A stretch of DNA of 64,000 bases from Elizabethkingia miricola (GTDB lineage: Bacteria > Bacteroidota > Bacteroidia > Flavobacteriales > Weeksellaceae), in the NCBI RefSeq assembly GCF_001675285.1, contig NZ_LSGQ01000014.1:1-64000 (forward strand). The letters are read 5' to 3'. The translations under genes and the position numbers were made by a program. The stretch's first letter is position 1; each line of letters starts with the position of its first letter. Positions 43,668 to 51,799 of this stretch are shown one piece after another. The notes beneath the pieces are model-generated. The model saw only the letters and a program-made list of their open reading frames with translations, was not told the origin of the DNA and did not search any database.

Positions 43668-45254
43668 ATGGCAAAAAAATATGTACCCGAAGGTGCTTTT
43701 TTAGCATGCGACAAAGGAACCAGCCCTTCAACTCTGAGGGTAAGCAACAATAAAAACACAACAATATATGGAGTACCCATGGCTTCGGAACTGGATTTCA
43801 TTCCTTTCTTTAATATAAAGCCAATGGGACTTTGTACCAACCCTCTAAAATGGGCAACAGGAGTCTCATGTCTTCCAACAATTGTTACCGGCTGGCAGCA
43901 ACCAAAAGACGGGGTAAAAATAAACGGAAGCAGAATGCTCTTGGAAGATTCCTTTTGTGATTGTATTTTTGGAGGAAAGATTAATATATTTTTTGATCGA
44001 TCTGCAGCCGTACAATTTGGTGTAGGTGAGGGCAAAATGCCAACCGATTATATAAAGGAAGGTTTTGACTGGCTTGCGGAGCAGGAAAAACAAAATAGAA
44101 AAGCAAGAGATCAGTTTTTACCAGACTGGATGAAGCCAGTAACCGGTGCTGTAGATTGGTTTAATGATTTAGGATCAGGCTTAGTTGAAGGAGCTGTAAA
44201 TGGCGTTGTTGGTTTAGGAGAAACTATTTATCAGGTTGGTCAGGATCCTATAGGAACTGGCGAGGCCTTATGGAAAATGGGATCGGATGCCGTAGACTGG
44301 GCTAGTAAAGGTGAAAACTGGACCAATATGGCAAATGATTCCTGGAATTGGGCCAGCAATGGTGATAATTGGGGAAAAGCTATATCCGACGGAGCTCAAT
44401 GGGTTCAGAAGAATCCAAGAGAATTAGGAAATGCTGTAGGTCAGTTTATTCCTGATGCTGCTGCAGCCGTTTATTCAGGAGGCTCCTCTCTTGGAGTTTC
44501 AGCTGCAAAAGTAGCAGGGAAAGAAGCTTTAGAAGTAGGTACCAAAACAGCACTGAAAGAGGGAGTAGAAGCTGCCGCTAAAAAGGGAGCTAAAGAAGCT
44601 GTAGAAGAAGGCACAGAAAAAGCAGCTAAAGAGGGGCTTGAAGCTGCCAGCAAAAGAACAACAGCAGAAGTTATGGAACAACTCGCAAAGCATGATGGTG
44701 GAGACATTGCTAAGGTTGTTACGAAGCCTGCTCCGAAAAAAGCAAACCCTCCTTTCAAAATTAGTGATAAACACGCTGGTGATGTGAAACTTGAAGCTGA
44801 GTTTAAAAAACAACTACAAGATCAGCAAGATGCAATCAATAAAATGAAAACTAAAGATTGGTTGCAGAATCGAGAAGATTTTGTCAAAAGAGATAAAAAG
44901 GATTATGCAAAAAGGGCAAAAGAAGCGCGGGATAATTACAGACAACAAGAAATAGCAAAGAGAATAGAAGATAATATTGTTAACAAAAAAATGTCTCCTC
45001 AAGCAGCTGAAGAGGCAGCAAAAGAATCAATGAAAGGACAGGCCGCCCTACATAATCCCGATGGAATAGCTGGAGGGAAGGTAGATCAAATTACCGGAAT
45101 GGGAGATGGCCGAGTAAATTCATCCATTGGTAGTCAATGGGATAAAGGCAGAGCAAAATCTATAGAAGACCAATTAAAAAAAGAATTTGGTATACCACCA
45201 AAAAAAATCAGTGATATTCCCGATGATGAAATAATGAATGTAGATTTATTTTAA
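43668..45254 (+). CDS. PAAR-like (DUF4280) T6SS effector with Ntox15/Tde DNase domain
   Basis: This 528-residue effector sits on the VgrG tip. Residues 1-110 are a DUF4280 PAAR-like domain (YVPEGAFLACDKG, then LEDSFCDCIFGGKINIFF). The middle (about 130-360) is helical, Trp- and Ala/Glu-rich, with heptad-like EALEVGTKTALKEGVEAAAKK. The C-terminus matches polymorphic toxin type 15 (Tde1/Tde2 class): an HxxD motif at H462-D465 (LHNPDGIAGG), then GMGDGRVNSSIGSQW. Tde toxins degrade DNA in the target cell. The following gene is the matching immunity type. Confidence 0.87.
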   Translation: MAKKYVPEGAFLACDKGTSPSTLRVSNNKNTTIYGVPMASELDFIPFFNIKPMGLCTNPLKWATGVSCLPTIVTGWQQPKDGVKINGSRMLLEDSFCDCIFGGKINIFFDRSAAVQFGVGEGKMPTDYIKEGFDWLAEQEKQNRKARDQFLPDWMKPVTGAVDWFNDLGSGLVEGAVNGVVGLGETIYQVGQDPIGTGEALWKMGSDAVDWASKGENWTNMANDSWNWASNGDNWGKAISDGAQWVQKNPRELGNAVGQFIPDAAAAVYSGGSSLGVSAAKVAGKEALEVGTKTALKEGVEAAAKKGAKEAVEEGTEKAAKEGLEAASKRTTAEVMEQLAKHDGGDIAKVVTKPAPKKANPPFKISDKHAGDVKLEAEFKKQLQDQQDAINKMKTKDWLQNREDFVKRDKKDYAKRAKEARDNYRQQEIAKRIEDNIVNKKMSPQAAEEAAKESMKGQAALHNPDGIAGGKVDQITGMGDGRVNSSIGSQWDKGRAKSIEDQLKKEFGIPPKKISDIPDDEIMNVDLF

Positions 45255-45275
45255 CTTTAAATAAAAAAATATAAA

Positions 45276-45881
45276 ATGGAAAGATTAACATTTGAAGAAA
45301 AAAACATAAATAATTACAAAAAACAAAGCGATGTATCTTCTGGTATCATAAATAAATTTACGGATATCCTTCCAAATGAATTGATAAATATCTGGAAGAC
45401 TATGGGATTTGGTATTTATGAAGATGGTTTTCTTCAATTGATAAATCCTGATGAGTTCGAGTTTGTATTCGATTATATTGATAAGCTTTTAGAGCCATCG
45501 ATTGTTTTTGGATACACTGCACTTGGGGATTTATTAATATGGGAGGGAAATAAAAACTGGACTATCTCTGAAGATGAAGGGAATAGAGTGAAAATAATAA
45601 ATATTAGAAAGTGCCAGAGCCGTGCATTAAATTCAATGCAAGGAACTTTAGATGTCTTTTTTGATGAATATTTTATAGGCCATAAAGACTACTTTGATTC
45701 CAAAGCATTTTTAGAAATTAAAGGAAAAATGCCAAAATTAGAATATGGTCAATGCTACGGTTATGTTCCAGCATTATCTTTAGGTGGGAAAGCTTCAAAT
45801 AATAACTTACAGATTGTAGATGTAAAATCGTATATAGAGGTGATTGGTCAGTCTGTAGGTAAGATTATTGACTTAGGTTAG
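45276..45881 (+). CDS. Tdi-type immunity protein (GAD-like/DUF1851)
   Basis: This 201-residue protein has an N-terminal GAD-like domain (NELINIWKTMGFGIYEDGFLQLINPDEFEFVFDY) and a C-terminal DUF1851 domain (YGQCYGYVPALSLGGKASNNNLQIVDVKSYIEVIGQSVG). This is the domain pair of Tdi1, the immunity protein of the Agrobacterium DNase effector Tde1. It begins 21 nt after the effector stop, so it should protect the producer from the Ntox15 domain. The cognate pairing is inferred from family and position. Confidence 0.87.
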   Translation: MERLTFEEKNINNYKKQSDVSSGIINKFTDILPNELINIWKTMGFGIYEDGFLQLINPDEFEFVFDYIDKLLEPSIVFGYTALGDLLIWEGNKNWTISEDEGNRVKIINIRKCQSRALNSMQGTLDVFFDEYFIGHKDYFDSKAFLEIKGKMPKLEYGQCYGYVPALSLGGKASNNNLQIVDVKSYIEVIGQSVGKIIDLG

Positions 45882-45941
45882 TATCTGTAACTTACAAACC
45901 ATTAAAAGCATCTTGTTGTCCAGTTTTTAAAAACTAAAAAT

Positions 45942-46286
45942 ATGACAGTTGACGAGATTTATTTATTAATAGCTCAAAATATTGCAAACAGTATCCAAAG
46001 TGAGGACTGGAGCAAAGCTACTCTAAATATTCAGGGAGATGACACCTATGTTGACACAACAGGTGAGTATTTAGATTCCAATAATGTTGCCCAATCATTG
46101 GATGTACATAATTTCGATGCAGATGTTGATTTTGCAATAATGGAACTCCATGAGATCACTACAGAAGGAGGTAATAACAAATGGGATAAAGCTATTTTCA
46201 CATTAACATCAGACGGAGATTTTGATATGGAGTTTATTTGGGATCAGGAATTACAAAATGAAATTGATCGACTTTCTAAAGAATAA
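45942..46286 (+). CDS. YezG-like (DUF600) immunity protein
   Basis: This 114-residue acidic protein has the C-terminal signature WDKAIFTLTSDGDFDMEFIWDQEL, characteristic of the YezG/DUF600 immunity family linked to contact-dependent and LXG-type toxins. No cognate toxin for this family is seen in the window, so it may be an orphan immunity gene kept after loss of its partner or used against foreign strains. It lies 60 nt after the Tdi-like gene, in the same direction. Confidence 0.68.
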   Translation: MTVDEIYLLIAQNIANSIQSEDWSKATLNIQGDDTYVDTTGEYLDSNNVAQSLDVHNFDADVDFAIMELHEITTEGGNNKWDKAIFTLTSDGDFDMEFIWDQELQNEIDRLSKE

Positions 46287-46400
46287 CAAACATTTATTAC
46301 AATCGAAAATAATCTAAACCAAATATTATCCTCCACAATAGATAATATACCAACAGACCAATGGGATAACTTTTCTCTTAATATTTGCGCATTAAATAAA

Positions 46401-46718
46401 ATGATTGCTATTAAAGCTTTTTATGAGGCAGAAGGAAAGTTTATATCTTTTGACCCGGAGGAAAATGGAAATGATATTATGATGAAAATTAAGACTTTGA
46501 GAGAAGAGATGTATAAAACATCACCTAATAAGGGAGCTTGGTATATGGCTATGTTTACAGTTATGAATAATGGTCATTTTGATTCTTCTTTCGATTATGA
46601 CAATAAACCTGAATTCAAATATGAACCGATTAAAGACAAATTTTTAGATGATCTAAATGTATTTCCAAGACAAGAAGAATTAATACCTGAATGGCTGAAG
46701 GAAATAGTCAAGTCTTAG
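46401..46718 (+). pseudogene. YezG-like immunity homologue lacking an N-terminal start
   Basis: This is a 105-residue ATG-initiated frame similar to the preceding YezG-like protein (WYMAMFTVMNNGHFDSSFDYD). The same reading frame stays open upstream to the stop of the previous gene (46284-46286), and the extra part (for example LNQILSSTIDNIPTDQWDNF) aligns with the normal N-terminus of the family. No ATG, GTG or TTG suits a full-length start; only an ATT at 46296 fits. It is either a decayed copy or a gene using ATT. The ATG-based product would lack about 35 residues. Confidence 0.5.
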
Positions 46719-46747
46719 CTCTAAGCAACTCATATTCATTCATTAAT

Positions 46748-46783
46748 AAAATAAAACCTTCTGAAATAAGGAGGTTTTATTTT
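46748..46783 (+). terminator. Terminator of the effector/immunity operon
   Basis: AAAATAAAACCTTCT pairs with AGGAGGTTTTATTTT (one mismatch), followed by T residues. Confidence 0.7.
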
Positions 46784-46879
46784 TTCTCCTTAAACCCGGG
46801 AGATTAGCAATCGGCTTATCAGAAGCTATATCCTAAAATTTCGGCTGTCGATAATAGAAGATTAACCACTTTTTCTTCT

Positions 46880-46935
46880 TATTTTCGTTTCATAAGCCAA
46901 TATTTAAGATTCAGATGCTCATAATGACGATTGAG
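46880..46935 (+). promoter_or_regulatory. LytTR-type direct repeats upstream of the HK/RR operon
   Basis: TATTTTCGTTTCAT (46880-46893), TATTTAAGATTCAG (46901-46914) and the weaker TAATGACGATTGAG (46922-46935) start exactly 21 bp apart. Against TATTTCCGTTTCAG they score 12, 11 and 9 of 14 positions. A -7-like GAAATTTG follows 33 nt after the third. This suggests autoregulation by the downstream LytTR regulator. Confidence 0.5.
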
Positions 46936-47027
46936 TGATCAATCACCTAAAAGCTGTCTTAAAATCACGAAATTTGTTAGCTGAAAACTATGTTTAAAAG
47001 TCTCTGGAGAATTGAGACATCTGAAGT

Positions 47028-48125
47028 ATGAAAAGAACAAACGAAGTCTTTTTTAAAAACCACTGGAAACGGGTATTAATTATCCTGCCGGCATTTGTCA
47101 TATTATACCTGATTGGTTACATTATGGATCCTTTTTCGGAATATGCCAGAACATTTTTTCACAGGGACCTATCAGAGATATTAACAGACTTTGGGATTAC
47201 ATTAATCTTCTGTACGATTGTCTGTGAAATAAGCATCCTGATTAGCAACTGGCTGGATCACAAATTACCATGGATAGAACATTCGAGAAAAAGGTTTGTA
47301 ATAGAAACCTTGCTAAACTTTGTCGCCGTACTAGGTATACTGTTTATAATTTTCTCAATTTATTCTTACTATGTACCGGAAGCAGGGATGCATTCAGTTC
47401 TTACTGATTCCAAATACATACAGGAGACCAGAGAAATTATGCAGCAATTTCTCATTACACTAATGGTGACATTCTTAGTAATGGTGATCAATACCGGAAA
47501 CAGTATTTTATTGAAATGGAAAAATACTGCTGTAAGAGCAGCAGAATCTGACAGAATAGCTATGGAAGCGGAGCTGCAATCTTTAAAATTACAGCTGGAC
47601 CCTCATTTCGTATTCAACAATCTGAGTGTTCTGTCCGAACTGATTCTGAGAGATCAACAATTGGGCTATGAATATGCTGAAAATTTCACTAAAATTTACC
47701 GGTATATGCTCGTAAATTCAAAGAAGAATATTATACACCTGGAGGAAGAAATAAAATTTCTGAATGCCTATATCTTCCTTTTAAAACAACGGGTAGGCGA
47801 GGGCCTGATATTCGAAATTGATATAGACCGTAAGCAGTATCTGAACAGCCTTCCACCACTAACGCTGCAATTACTGGTGGAAAATGCAATGAAGCATAAC
47901 AAAACCTCCAAAAGTGATCCTTTGCATTTAAAAATTTATACTAACAGCGAACATAGTATTGTTATTGAAAATAACTTCAATCCACTGGAAACCAATACAC
48001 CATCTTCGGGAATTGGTTTGGAGAATATTGCCAGAAGATACCGTTTGCTGGGTGCTGCGAAACCTGAAATTTTTCAGGATGATAAAACATTTAAAGTCAC
48101 TGTTCCTTTAATTGAATTAAAATAA
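47028..48125 (+). CDS. LytS-type sensor histidine kinase
   Basis: This 365-residue inner-membrane kinase of the His_kinase (PF06580/LytS) type has four N-terminal hydrophobic helices (about residues 16-31, 53-73, 92-112 and 139-160), then a coiled linker. The phosphoacceptor is H193 in QLDPHFVFNNLS, and the GHKL ATPase has LLVENAMKHN and SGIGLENIARRY. It has no periplasmic sensor domain, so the stimulus is probably in the membrane. It is 7 nt from its response regulator. Repeats in its promoter suggest feedback control. Confidence 0.87.
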   Translation: MKRTNEVFFKNHWKRVLIILPAFVILYLIGYIMDPFSEYARTFFHRDLSEILTDFGITLIFCTIVCEISILISNWLDHKLPWIEHSRKRFVIETLLNFVAVLGILFIIFSIYSYYVPEAGMHSVLTDSKYIQETREIMQQFLITLMVTFLVMVINTGNSILLKWKNTAVRAAESDRIAMEAELQSLKLQLDPHFVFNNLSVLSELILRDQQLGYEYAENFTKIYRYMLVNSKKNIIHLEEEIKFLNAYIFLLKQRVGEGLIFEIDIDRKQYLNSLPPLTLQLLVENAMKHNKTSKSDPLHLKIYTNSEHSIVIENNFNPLETNTPSSGIGLENIARRYRLLGAAKPEIFQDDKTFKVTVPLIELK

Positions 48126-48132
48126 TAAGTAT

Positions 48133-48894
48133 ATGAATATTTTAATTATAGAAGATGAAAGGCCTAATGCTGAAAGGCTGAAAAGACTAATCCAGGGGAT
48201 AAAACCACAGGCTAATATACTGAGTGTGCTGGAAAGCGTTAGCGAGAGTGTTGAATGGCTGGATACTCATGAAAGGCCAGATCTTATTATGATGGATATT
48301 AAGCTTTCAGATGGACTGAGCTTCGAAATTTTTGATAAAACCCAGCTGGTAGATGTTCCCATTATCTTTACCACAGCTTATGACGAATATGCTATAAAGG
48401 CCTTTAAGCAATATAGTATAGATTATTTACTAAAACCTGTTGATAAAGACGAGCTGGCTATGGCTTTTGAAAAGTATGACCAGCTTGATATCATGGTGAA
48501 TAAAGCAACTAATCCTTCTATTGAAAAATTGCTGGATGAGTTTCGTCCTAAAAACTACCGGACACGTTTTCTGTTGTCATACAGGGATGGTTTCAAAACT
48601 GTAATGGTAGGTGATGTCCTTTATTTCTATTCAGAACAAAAAATAACCAAAGCCAGGCTTGCAGACGGAACAGACGAAATTATCCCTCATACGATGGATG
48701 AACTGGAACAACAACTTGATCCCAAGTTATTCTTTCGGGCTAACAGACAATTTATTATCTGTATAAATGCTGTTGAACATGTTTATAATTACTTTAATAA
48801 TAAACTTAAAGTGGCTATGAGAAAGAATACTGATGTAGAAATTATTGTAAGTAGAGATAAGGCTCCCTTGCTTAAAAACTGGATGGGTTATTAA
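48133..48894 (+). CDS. LytTR-family response regulator
   Basis: This 253-residue cytosolic regulator has a receiver domain (acidic E7/D8, phosphoacceptor D55 in LIMMDIKLSDG, K101 in LLKPVDK) and a C-terminal LytTR DNA-binding domain (about residues 150-253, RFLLSYRDGFKTVMVGDVLYFYSEQ and FRANRQFIICINAVEHV). LytTR domains bind direct repeats about 21 bp apart. Repeats with that spacing lie upstream of this operon, the small barrel, the RND operon and the MFS gene, which are its likely targets. Confidence 0.9.
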   Translation: MNILIIEDERPNAERLKRLIQGIKPQANILSVLESVSESVEWLDTHERPDLIMMDIKLSDGLSFEIFDKTQLVDVPIIFTTAYDEYAIKAFKQYSIDYLLKPVDKDELAMAFEKYDQLDIMVNKATNPSIEKLLDEFRPKNYRTRFLLSYRDGFKTVMVGDVLYFYSEQKITKARLADGTDEIIPHTMDELEQQLDPKLFFRANRQFIICINAVEHVYNYFNNKLKVAMRKNTDVEIIVSRDKAPLLKNWMGY

Positions 48895-48914
48895 TGATAT
48901 TACACTTTATAATA

Positions 48915-48941
48915 AAACCGTTGCTTATCTGGCAACGGTTT
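48915..48941. terminator. Terminator after the two-component operon
   Basis: AAACCGTTGC (48915-48924) pairs with GCAACGGTTT (48932-48941), followed by a T-run. It may also serve the convergent mgtC-like gene. Confidence 0.78.
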
Positions 48942-48965
48942 CTTTTTTTATATAAATACCTGTAT

Positions 48966-49598
48966 TCAGAGCACCAATTCCGTAATAGATTTATCATTCA
49001 AAAGAACTTTCGAGCAAACCTTATGGTTCTTTGCTGCTCCCTGCACACGCCAGGTTACTGTAAACAGATCTCCCTGTTTAATCTGCTTGCCCAACATTGG
49101 TCTTAGGTGGTGTTCTCTAAAGATTGTTTCATATTTTTCTATTGCCTCATCATTATAAGGAATTGTAATCCGGTATGTATGAAGCGAACTTATTTTATCT
49201 ATTATATTCTGAACATATTTTAGGCTGATCAGTAATATAACAACTACGGCCATTCCGTATCCTGCTTCAATATAATATCCCGCACCTATCGTCATTCCCA
49301 GAGCTGCGCAAATCCAAATAGTGACAGCAGTAGTAAGTCCGGACACTCTGTTTTCTTCTTTAAAAATAACACCGGCACCCACAAAACCTATTCCGGTAAT
49401 AATATTTGCGGCAATACGATCCGGGCTTCCGGGAGCTCCAAGACTTCTGGATAACATTGTAAACATGCAGGACCCAAGTGTTACAAGAATCATTGTACGA
49501 AGACCTGCCGCTTTCAGCTGATATTCTCTTTCAATTCCGATAATACCACCTACAAATACAGAGGCCACAATCAACAGAATTTCGTAATCAATTTCCAT
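48966..49598 (-). CDS. MgtC/SapB-family membrane protein
   Basis: This 210-residue protein has five hydrophobic helices (from VASVFVGGIIGIEREYQLKAAGLRTMILVTLGSCMF) and a C-terminal ACT-like cytosolic part, as in MgtC. Family members affect magnesium homeostasis, ATP synthase or survival at low Mg2+; the exact role here is unknown. It is alone on the minus strand, convergent with the two-component operon. I found no magnesium-sensing leader structure in the 135-nt upstream gap. Confidence 0.85.
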   Translation of the reverse strand: MEIDYEILLIVASVFVGGIIGIEREYQLKAAGLRTMILVTLGSCMFTMLSRSLGAPGSPDRIAANIITGIGFVGAGVIFKEENRVSGLTTAVTIWICAALGMTIGAGYYIEAGYGMAVVVILLISLKYVQNIIDKISSLHTYRITIPYNDEAIEKYETIFREHHLRPMLGKQIKQGDLFTVTWRVQGAAKNHKVCSKVLLNDKSITELVL

Positions 49599-49683
49599 GA
49601 ATTATTTTTTCTTTAAAATTAATAAATAGATTTTCAGATGTAGAATATATATTACAAATTATTTATTCCCGTCCGGAATAGCA

Positions 49684-49712
49684 ATCCCGGATATAAAATA
49701 AATACCCGGGAT
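49684..49712 (-). terminator. Terminator of the Usp/small membrane gene pair
   Basis: ATCCCGG (49684-49690) pairs with CCGGGAT (49706-49712) across a 15-nt loop, 22 nt beyond the minus-strand stop at 49734. Confidence 0.55.
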
Positions 49713-49733
49713 CTTGTTAATTATTTTTTTGAT

Positions 49734-49958
49734 TTAAAAAAACCGACCAACTGCTTTTTTTATATTTCCCCAATATTCTTTCCCTAATAAAGCTATTGCA
49801 ATAACAAATATTATTTCACCAATAACGACCAATGCGGAGATGATCCATGTTTTATATGGAATATCCATAAATGGTAATACAGGAACTGCCATCCAATACA
49901 GCAGCACAATTCCCAACAGGATTAAACCGGCTTTCTTTCTTATATTCTGCTTTGTCAT
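49734..49958 (-). CDS. Small membrane protein (transporter suffix domain)
   Basis: This 74-residue protein has two hydrophobic helices (LILLGIVLLYWMAVPVLPF and IISALVVIGEIIFVIAIALLG) and a basic/aromatic C-terminus (YWGNIKKAVGRFF). It fits the short transporter-suffix type seen in Bacteroidota, which is named only for its resemblance to transporter ends. It lies 13 nt downstream of the Usp gene, so the two are cotranscribed. Its function is unknown. Confidence 0.65.
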   Translation of the reverse strand: MTKQNIRKKAGLILLGIVLLYWMAVPVLPFMDIPYKTWIISALVVIGEIIFVIAIALLGKEYWGNIKKAVGRFF

Positions 49959-49971
49959 GCTGTAATTTTAG

Positions 49972-50793
49972 TTATACAGATATCGATAATAACGGAATAT
50001 TGTTACCCGATGCCATAATACTGGTTTTACTTCTGTGTATAACAGACTCCCAAAAACCATATTTATGTGGTACCATTACAAGCAGATCCGCCTCTGTGTC
50101 CACTATTTCGTCTTTTATAGCAGCTACTACATTATCGGAAAGTACATTTTTATAATAATGACTGACACCTGCCAATCCATTATCCATATTGAATTTTCGT
50201 TCTGTTACAGCATCATTCATTTGTAACTTTTTCAAAACAGACTCAACTGTGAATATTTCTATCTGAGCTCCGAATACAGAAGCAAAATCACGAAGCTTTT
50301 CAGGAAATTCTTCAGATGTATCTTTATCAAAATCACATGCATAAAGTATATTCTTTATTGGTGTATAATGCAGATTTTCGGGAACTGCTAATACCGGAAT
50401 TTTCAGGCGGTGGATAACCTTAGTTGTTGTATTTCCCATTAACTGCTGCTCAAGGCTTTTATCACTCATGCCCATTACCAGCATGTCTGCCTGCCAGATT
50501 TCAGCACATGCTGAAAGTTCTGTAAAGATATCACCGGATGCAAAATACCGGATTACTTTAATACCAAAGGTCTGAGACAGGGCATAAGCACTATCTTCGA
50601 AATTGTCTTTGGCTTTCTGAAATATACTATCCATAGACTCTACGGAAAGTCTTGCATTTAAAGCATGGATAGATATATTATGCAAATGAAATAAGACAAG
50701 CTCTATATTATGCTTGGCGGCGGCTTCAGCAGCATAGAGCATAGCATTTTGCCCGGCTACTGAATAATCTGTTGCTACAATTATTCTGTTCAT
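49972..50793 (-). CDS. Universal stress protein with two Usp domains
   Basis: This 273-residue cytosolic protein is two tandem Usp modules. The first begins RIIVATDYSVAGQNAMLYAAEAA and contains DMLVMGMSD; the second begins NILYACDFDKDTSEEFPEKLRDFA and contains DLLVMVPHKYGFWESVIHRSKT. The ATP-binding glycine motif of E. coli-type Usp is only partly present (MGMSDKSLEQQLMGNTTTKVI). A general stress role is inferred. Usp proteins often bind nucleotides and change with growth arrest. Confidence 0.85.
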   Translation of the reverse strand: MNRIIVATDYSVAGQNAMLYAAEAAAKHNIELVLFHLHNISIHALNARLSVESMDSIFQKAKDNFEDSAYALSQTFGIKVIRYFASGDIFTELSACAEIWQADMLVMGMSDKSLEQQLMGNTTTKVIHRLKIPVLAVPENLHYTPIKNILYACDFDKDTSEEFPEKLRDFASVFGAQIEIFTVESVLKKLQMNDAVTERKFNMDNGLAGVSHYYKNVLSDNVVAAIKDEIVDTEADLLVMVPHKYGFWESVIHRSKTSIMASGNNIPLLSISV

Positions 50794-50822
50794 ATCAAAA
50801 AATGTTTGTATTAATATACGAA

Positions 50823-50851
50823 ATCCCCGGCAGAACTAGCCGGCCAGGGAT
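50823..50851 (-). terminator. Terminator of the small barrel gene
   Basis: On the minus strand ATCCC and CCGGC pair with GCCGG and GGAT around TAGTTCT, with a small internal bulge. It lies 21 nt after the stop at 50872. Confidence 0.5.
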
Positions 50852-50871
50852 CTCTATCTATGGAATTTAAG

Positions 50872-51456
50872 TTACTTACCAATTGGGATGGCATATCCCA
50901 GAGAGAATATAAATCCGCGGTTTTTAATGTTTTCTCCTTTTACATCAGAGATATTGCTTAGTCCTAGATTGTATCGTCCGTCTACAATTAGTTTACCTGG
51001 TCCTGCCGGTATAGCCGCTCCCAATCCCATTTGTAATCCAAAGTCAACACTTTTTGTTTTGCCCAGGGCTTCCTTTACTTTATTACTCTGTCCCAAACGG
51101 AAACCAATAGAAGGTCCTGCATTTACATATACCGGTCCAAAGCTGTATTTTAATAGTACCGGTATTTCCAGATAATTCAGGTTATAGTTTGTCTTGCCGG
51201 CTCCTGCCGGTTTAAATGCTACACCTTTTTGTATATAGTTAAGTTCCGGTTGAATAGAAAAACCATCTTTTCCTACAGGAATATTAACGCCTAAGCCAGC
51301 CTGAAAACCTACTTTAGATTTTTCACCACCAATACTTTTTATAGACTGTGTCGCTACATTAATACCAGCTTTAGGAATTAATTCAATACTTTGTGCACTT
51401 ACACTAATAGCCCCAATACCAAATGTGAATGCTACCGCTAATAATACTTTTTTCAT
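50872..51456 (-). CDS. Small outer-membrane beta-barrel protein
   Basis: This 194-residue protein has a signal peptide (MKKVLLAVAFTFGIGAISVSAQS) and an eight-strand-type barrel (OMP_b-brl, PorT/OmpX style): VGFQAGLGVNIPVG, FSIQPELNYIQKG, VNAGPSIGFRLG and a final FIFSLGYAIPIGK. A porin or membrane-stress role is likely but unproven. Its promoter carries the same 21-bp repeat motif as the RND operon, to which it is divergent (295-nt gap), so it is probably coregulated with the pump. Confidence 0.83.
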   Translation of the reverse strand: MKKVLLAVAFTFGIGAISVSAQSIELIPKAGINVATQSIKSIGGEKSKVGFQAGLGVNIPVGKDGFSIQPELNYIQKGVAFKPAGAGKTNYNLNYLEIPVLLKYSFGPVYVNAGPSIGFRLGQSNKVKEALGKTKSVDFGLQMGLGAAIPAGPGKLIVDGRYNLGLSNISDVKGENIKNRGFIFSLGYAIPIGK

Positions 51457-51488
51457 TGTTTCTAATTTTTTCTTGATTAAAACTGAAG

Positions 51489-51496
51489 CAAATCTA
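51489..51496 (-). promoter_or_regulatory. -7 promoter element of the small barrel gene
   Basis: Minus-strand TAGATTTG matches TAnnTTTG. It begins exactly 34 nt after the downstream LytTR-like half-site (51531-51544). Confidence 0.55.
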
Positions 51497-51530
51497 CATT
51501 CGGTGATAATGGAAAATATCTGTTATTTTA

Positions 51531-51565
51531 CCGAAACGGAAATAGTTACTCCCCAAACGTAATCC
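51531..51565 (-). promoter_or_regulatory. LytTR-type direct repeats, small barrel promoter
   Basis: On the minus strand GGATTACGTTTGGG (51565-51552) and TATTTCCGTTTCGG (51544-51531) start 21 bp apart. The second is 13 of 14 identical to the RND and MFS motif. The first contains TACGTTTGG, which fits the published LytTR consensus. Confidence 0.6.
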
Positions 51566-51700
51566 TGTACAACTGAAGCGTAACATCACATATCAGACGA
51601 TGAAAAACATAAACACTACACACTGAAACACAATTATTTAAAGCGATAAATTCAGTGCTAACAGACAATAAAAACAGCTGCTAATCTTTTCGGTTGGATC

Positions 51701-51735
51701 TCTTTACATTTCGGAGGCCAATATTTCCGTTTCAG
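51701..51735 (+). promoter_or_regulatory. LytTR-type direct repeats, RND promoter
   Basis: TCTTTACATTTCGG (51701-51714) and TATTTCCGTTTCAG (51722-51735) start 21 bp apart. A weaker copy may begin at 51680. The second ends 34 nt before TTCCTTTG (51770-51777), a one-mismatch -7 element. Confidence 0.6.
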
Positions 51736-51769
51736 TCAGATAATCGAATCCGTGCTTTTAAATGATAGC

Positions 51770-51777
51770 TTCCTTTG
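51770..51777 (+). promoter_or_regulatory. -7-like element of the RND efflux operon
   Basis: TTCCTTTG differs from TAnnTTTG at one base, which fits an activator-dependent promoter. It places transcription start after the GTG at 51752, excluding that start. Confidence 0.45.
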
Positions 51778-51799
51778 CAGCAAATTAAATGTCAGAGAT

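Larger units (their letters stand above)
46719..47027. other. Intergenic region between immunity genes and the two-component pair
   Basis: These 309 bases hold a terminator (46748-46783), then the 21-bp-spaced direct repeats (46880-46935) and a -7-like GAAATTTG (46969-46976) of the histidine kinase operon. I see no coding sequence. Confidence 0.6.

Noticed and set aside
49599-49733. Possible Mg2+-sensing leader before the mgtC-like gene
   Set aside because: The visible hairpin fits better as the terminator of the upstream Usp pair, and no alternative anti-terminator structure is apparent.
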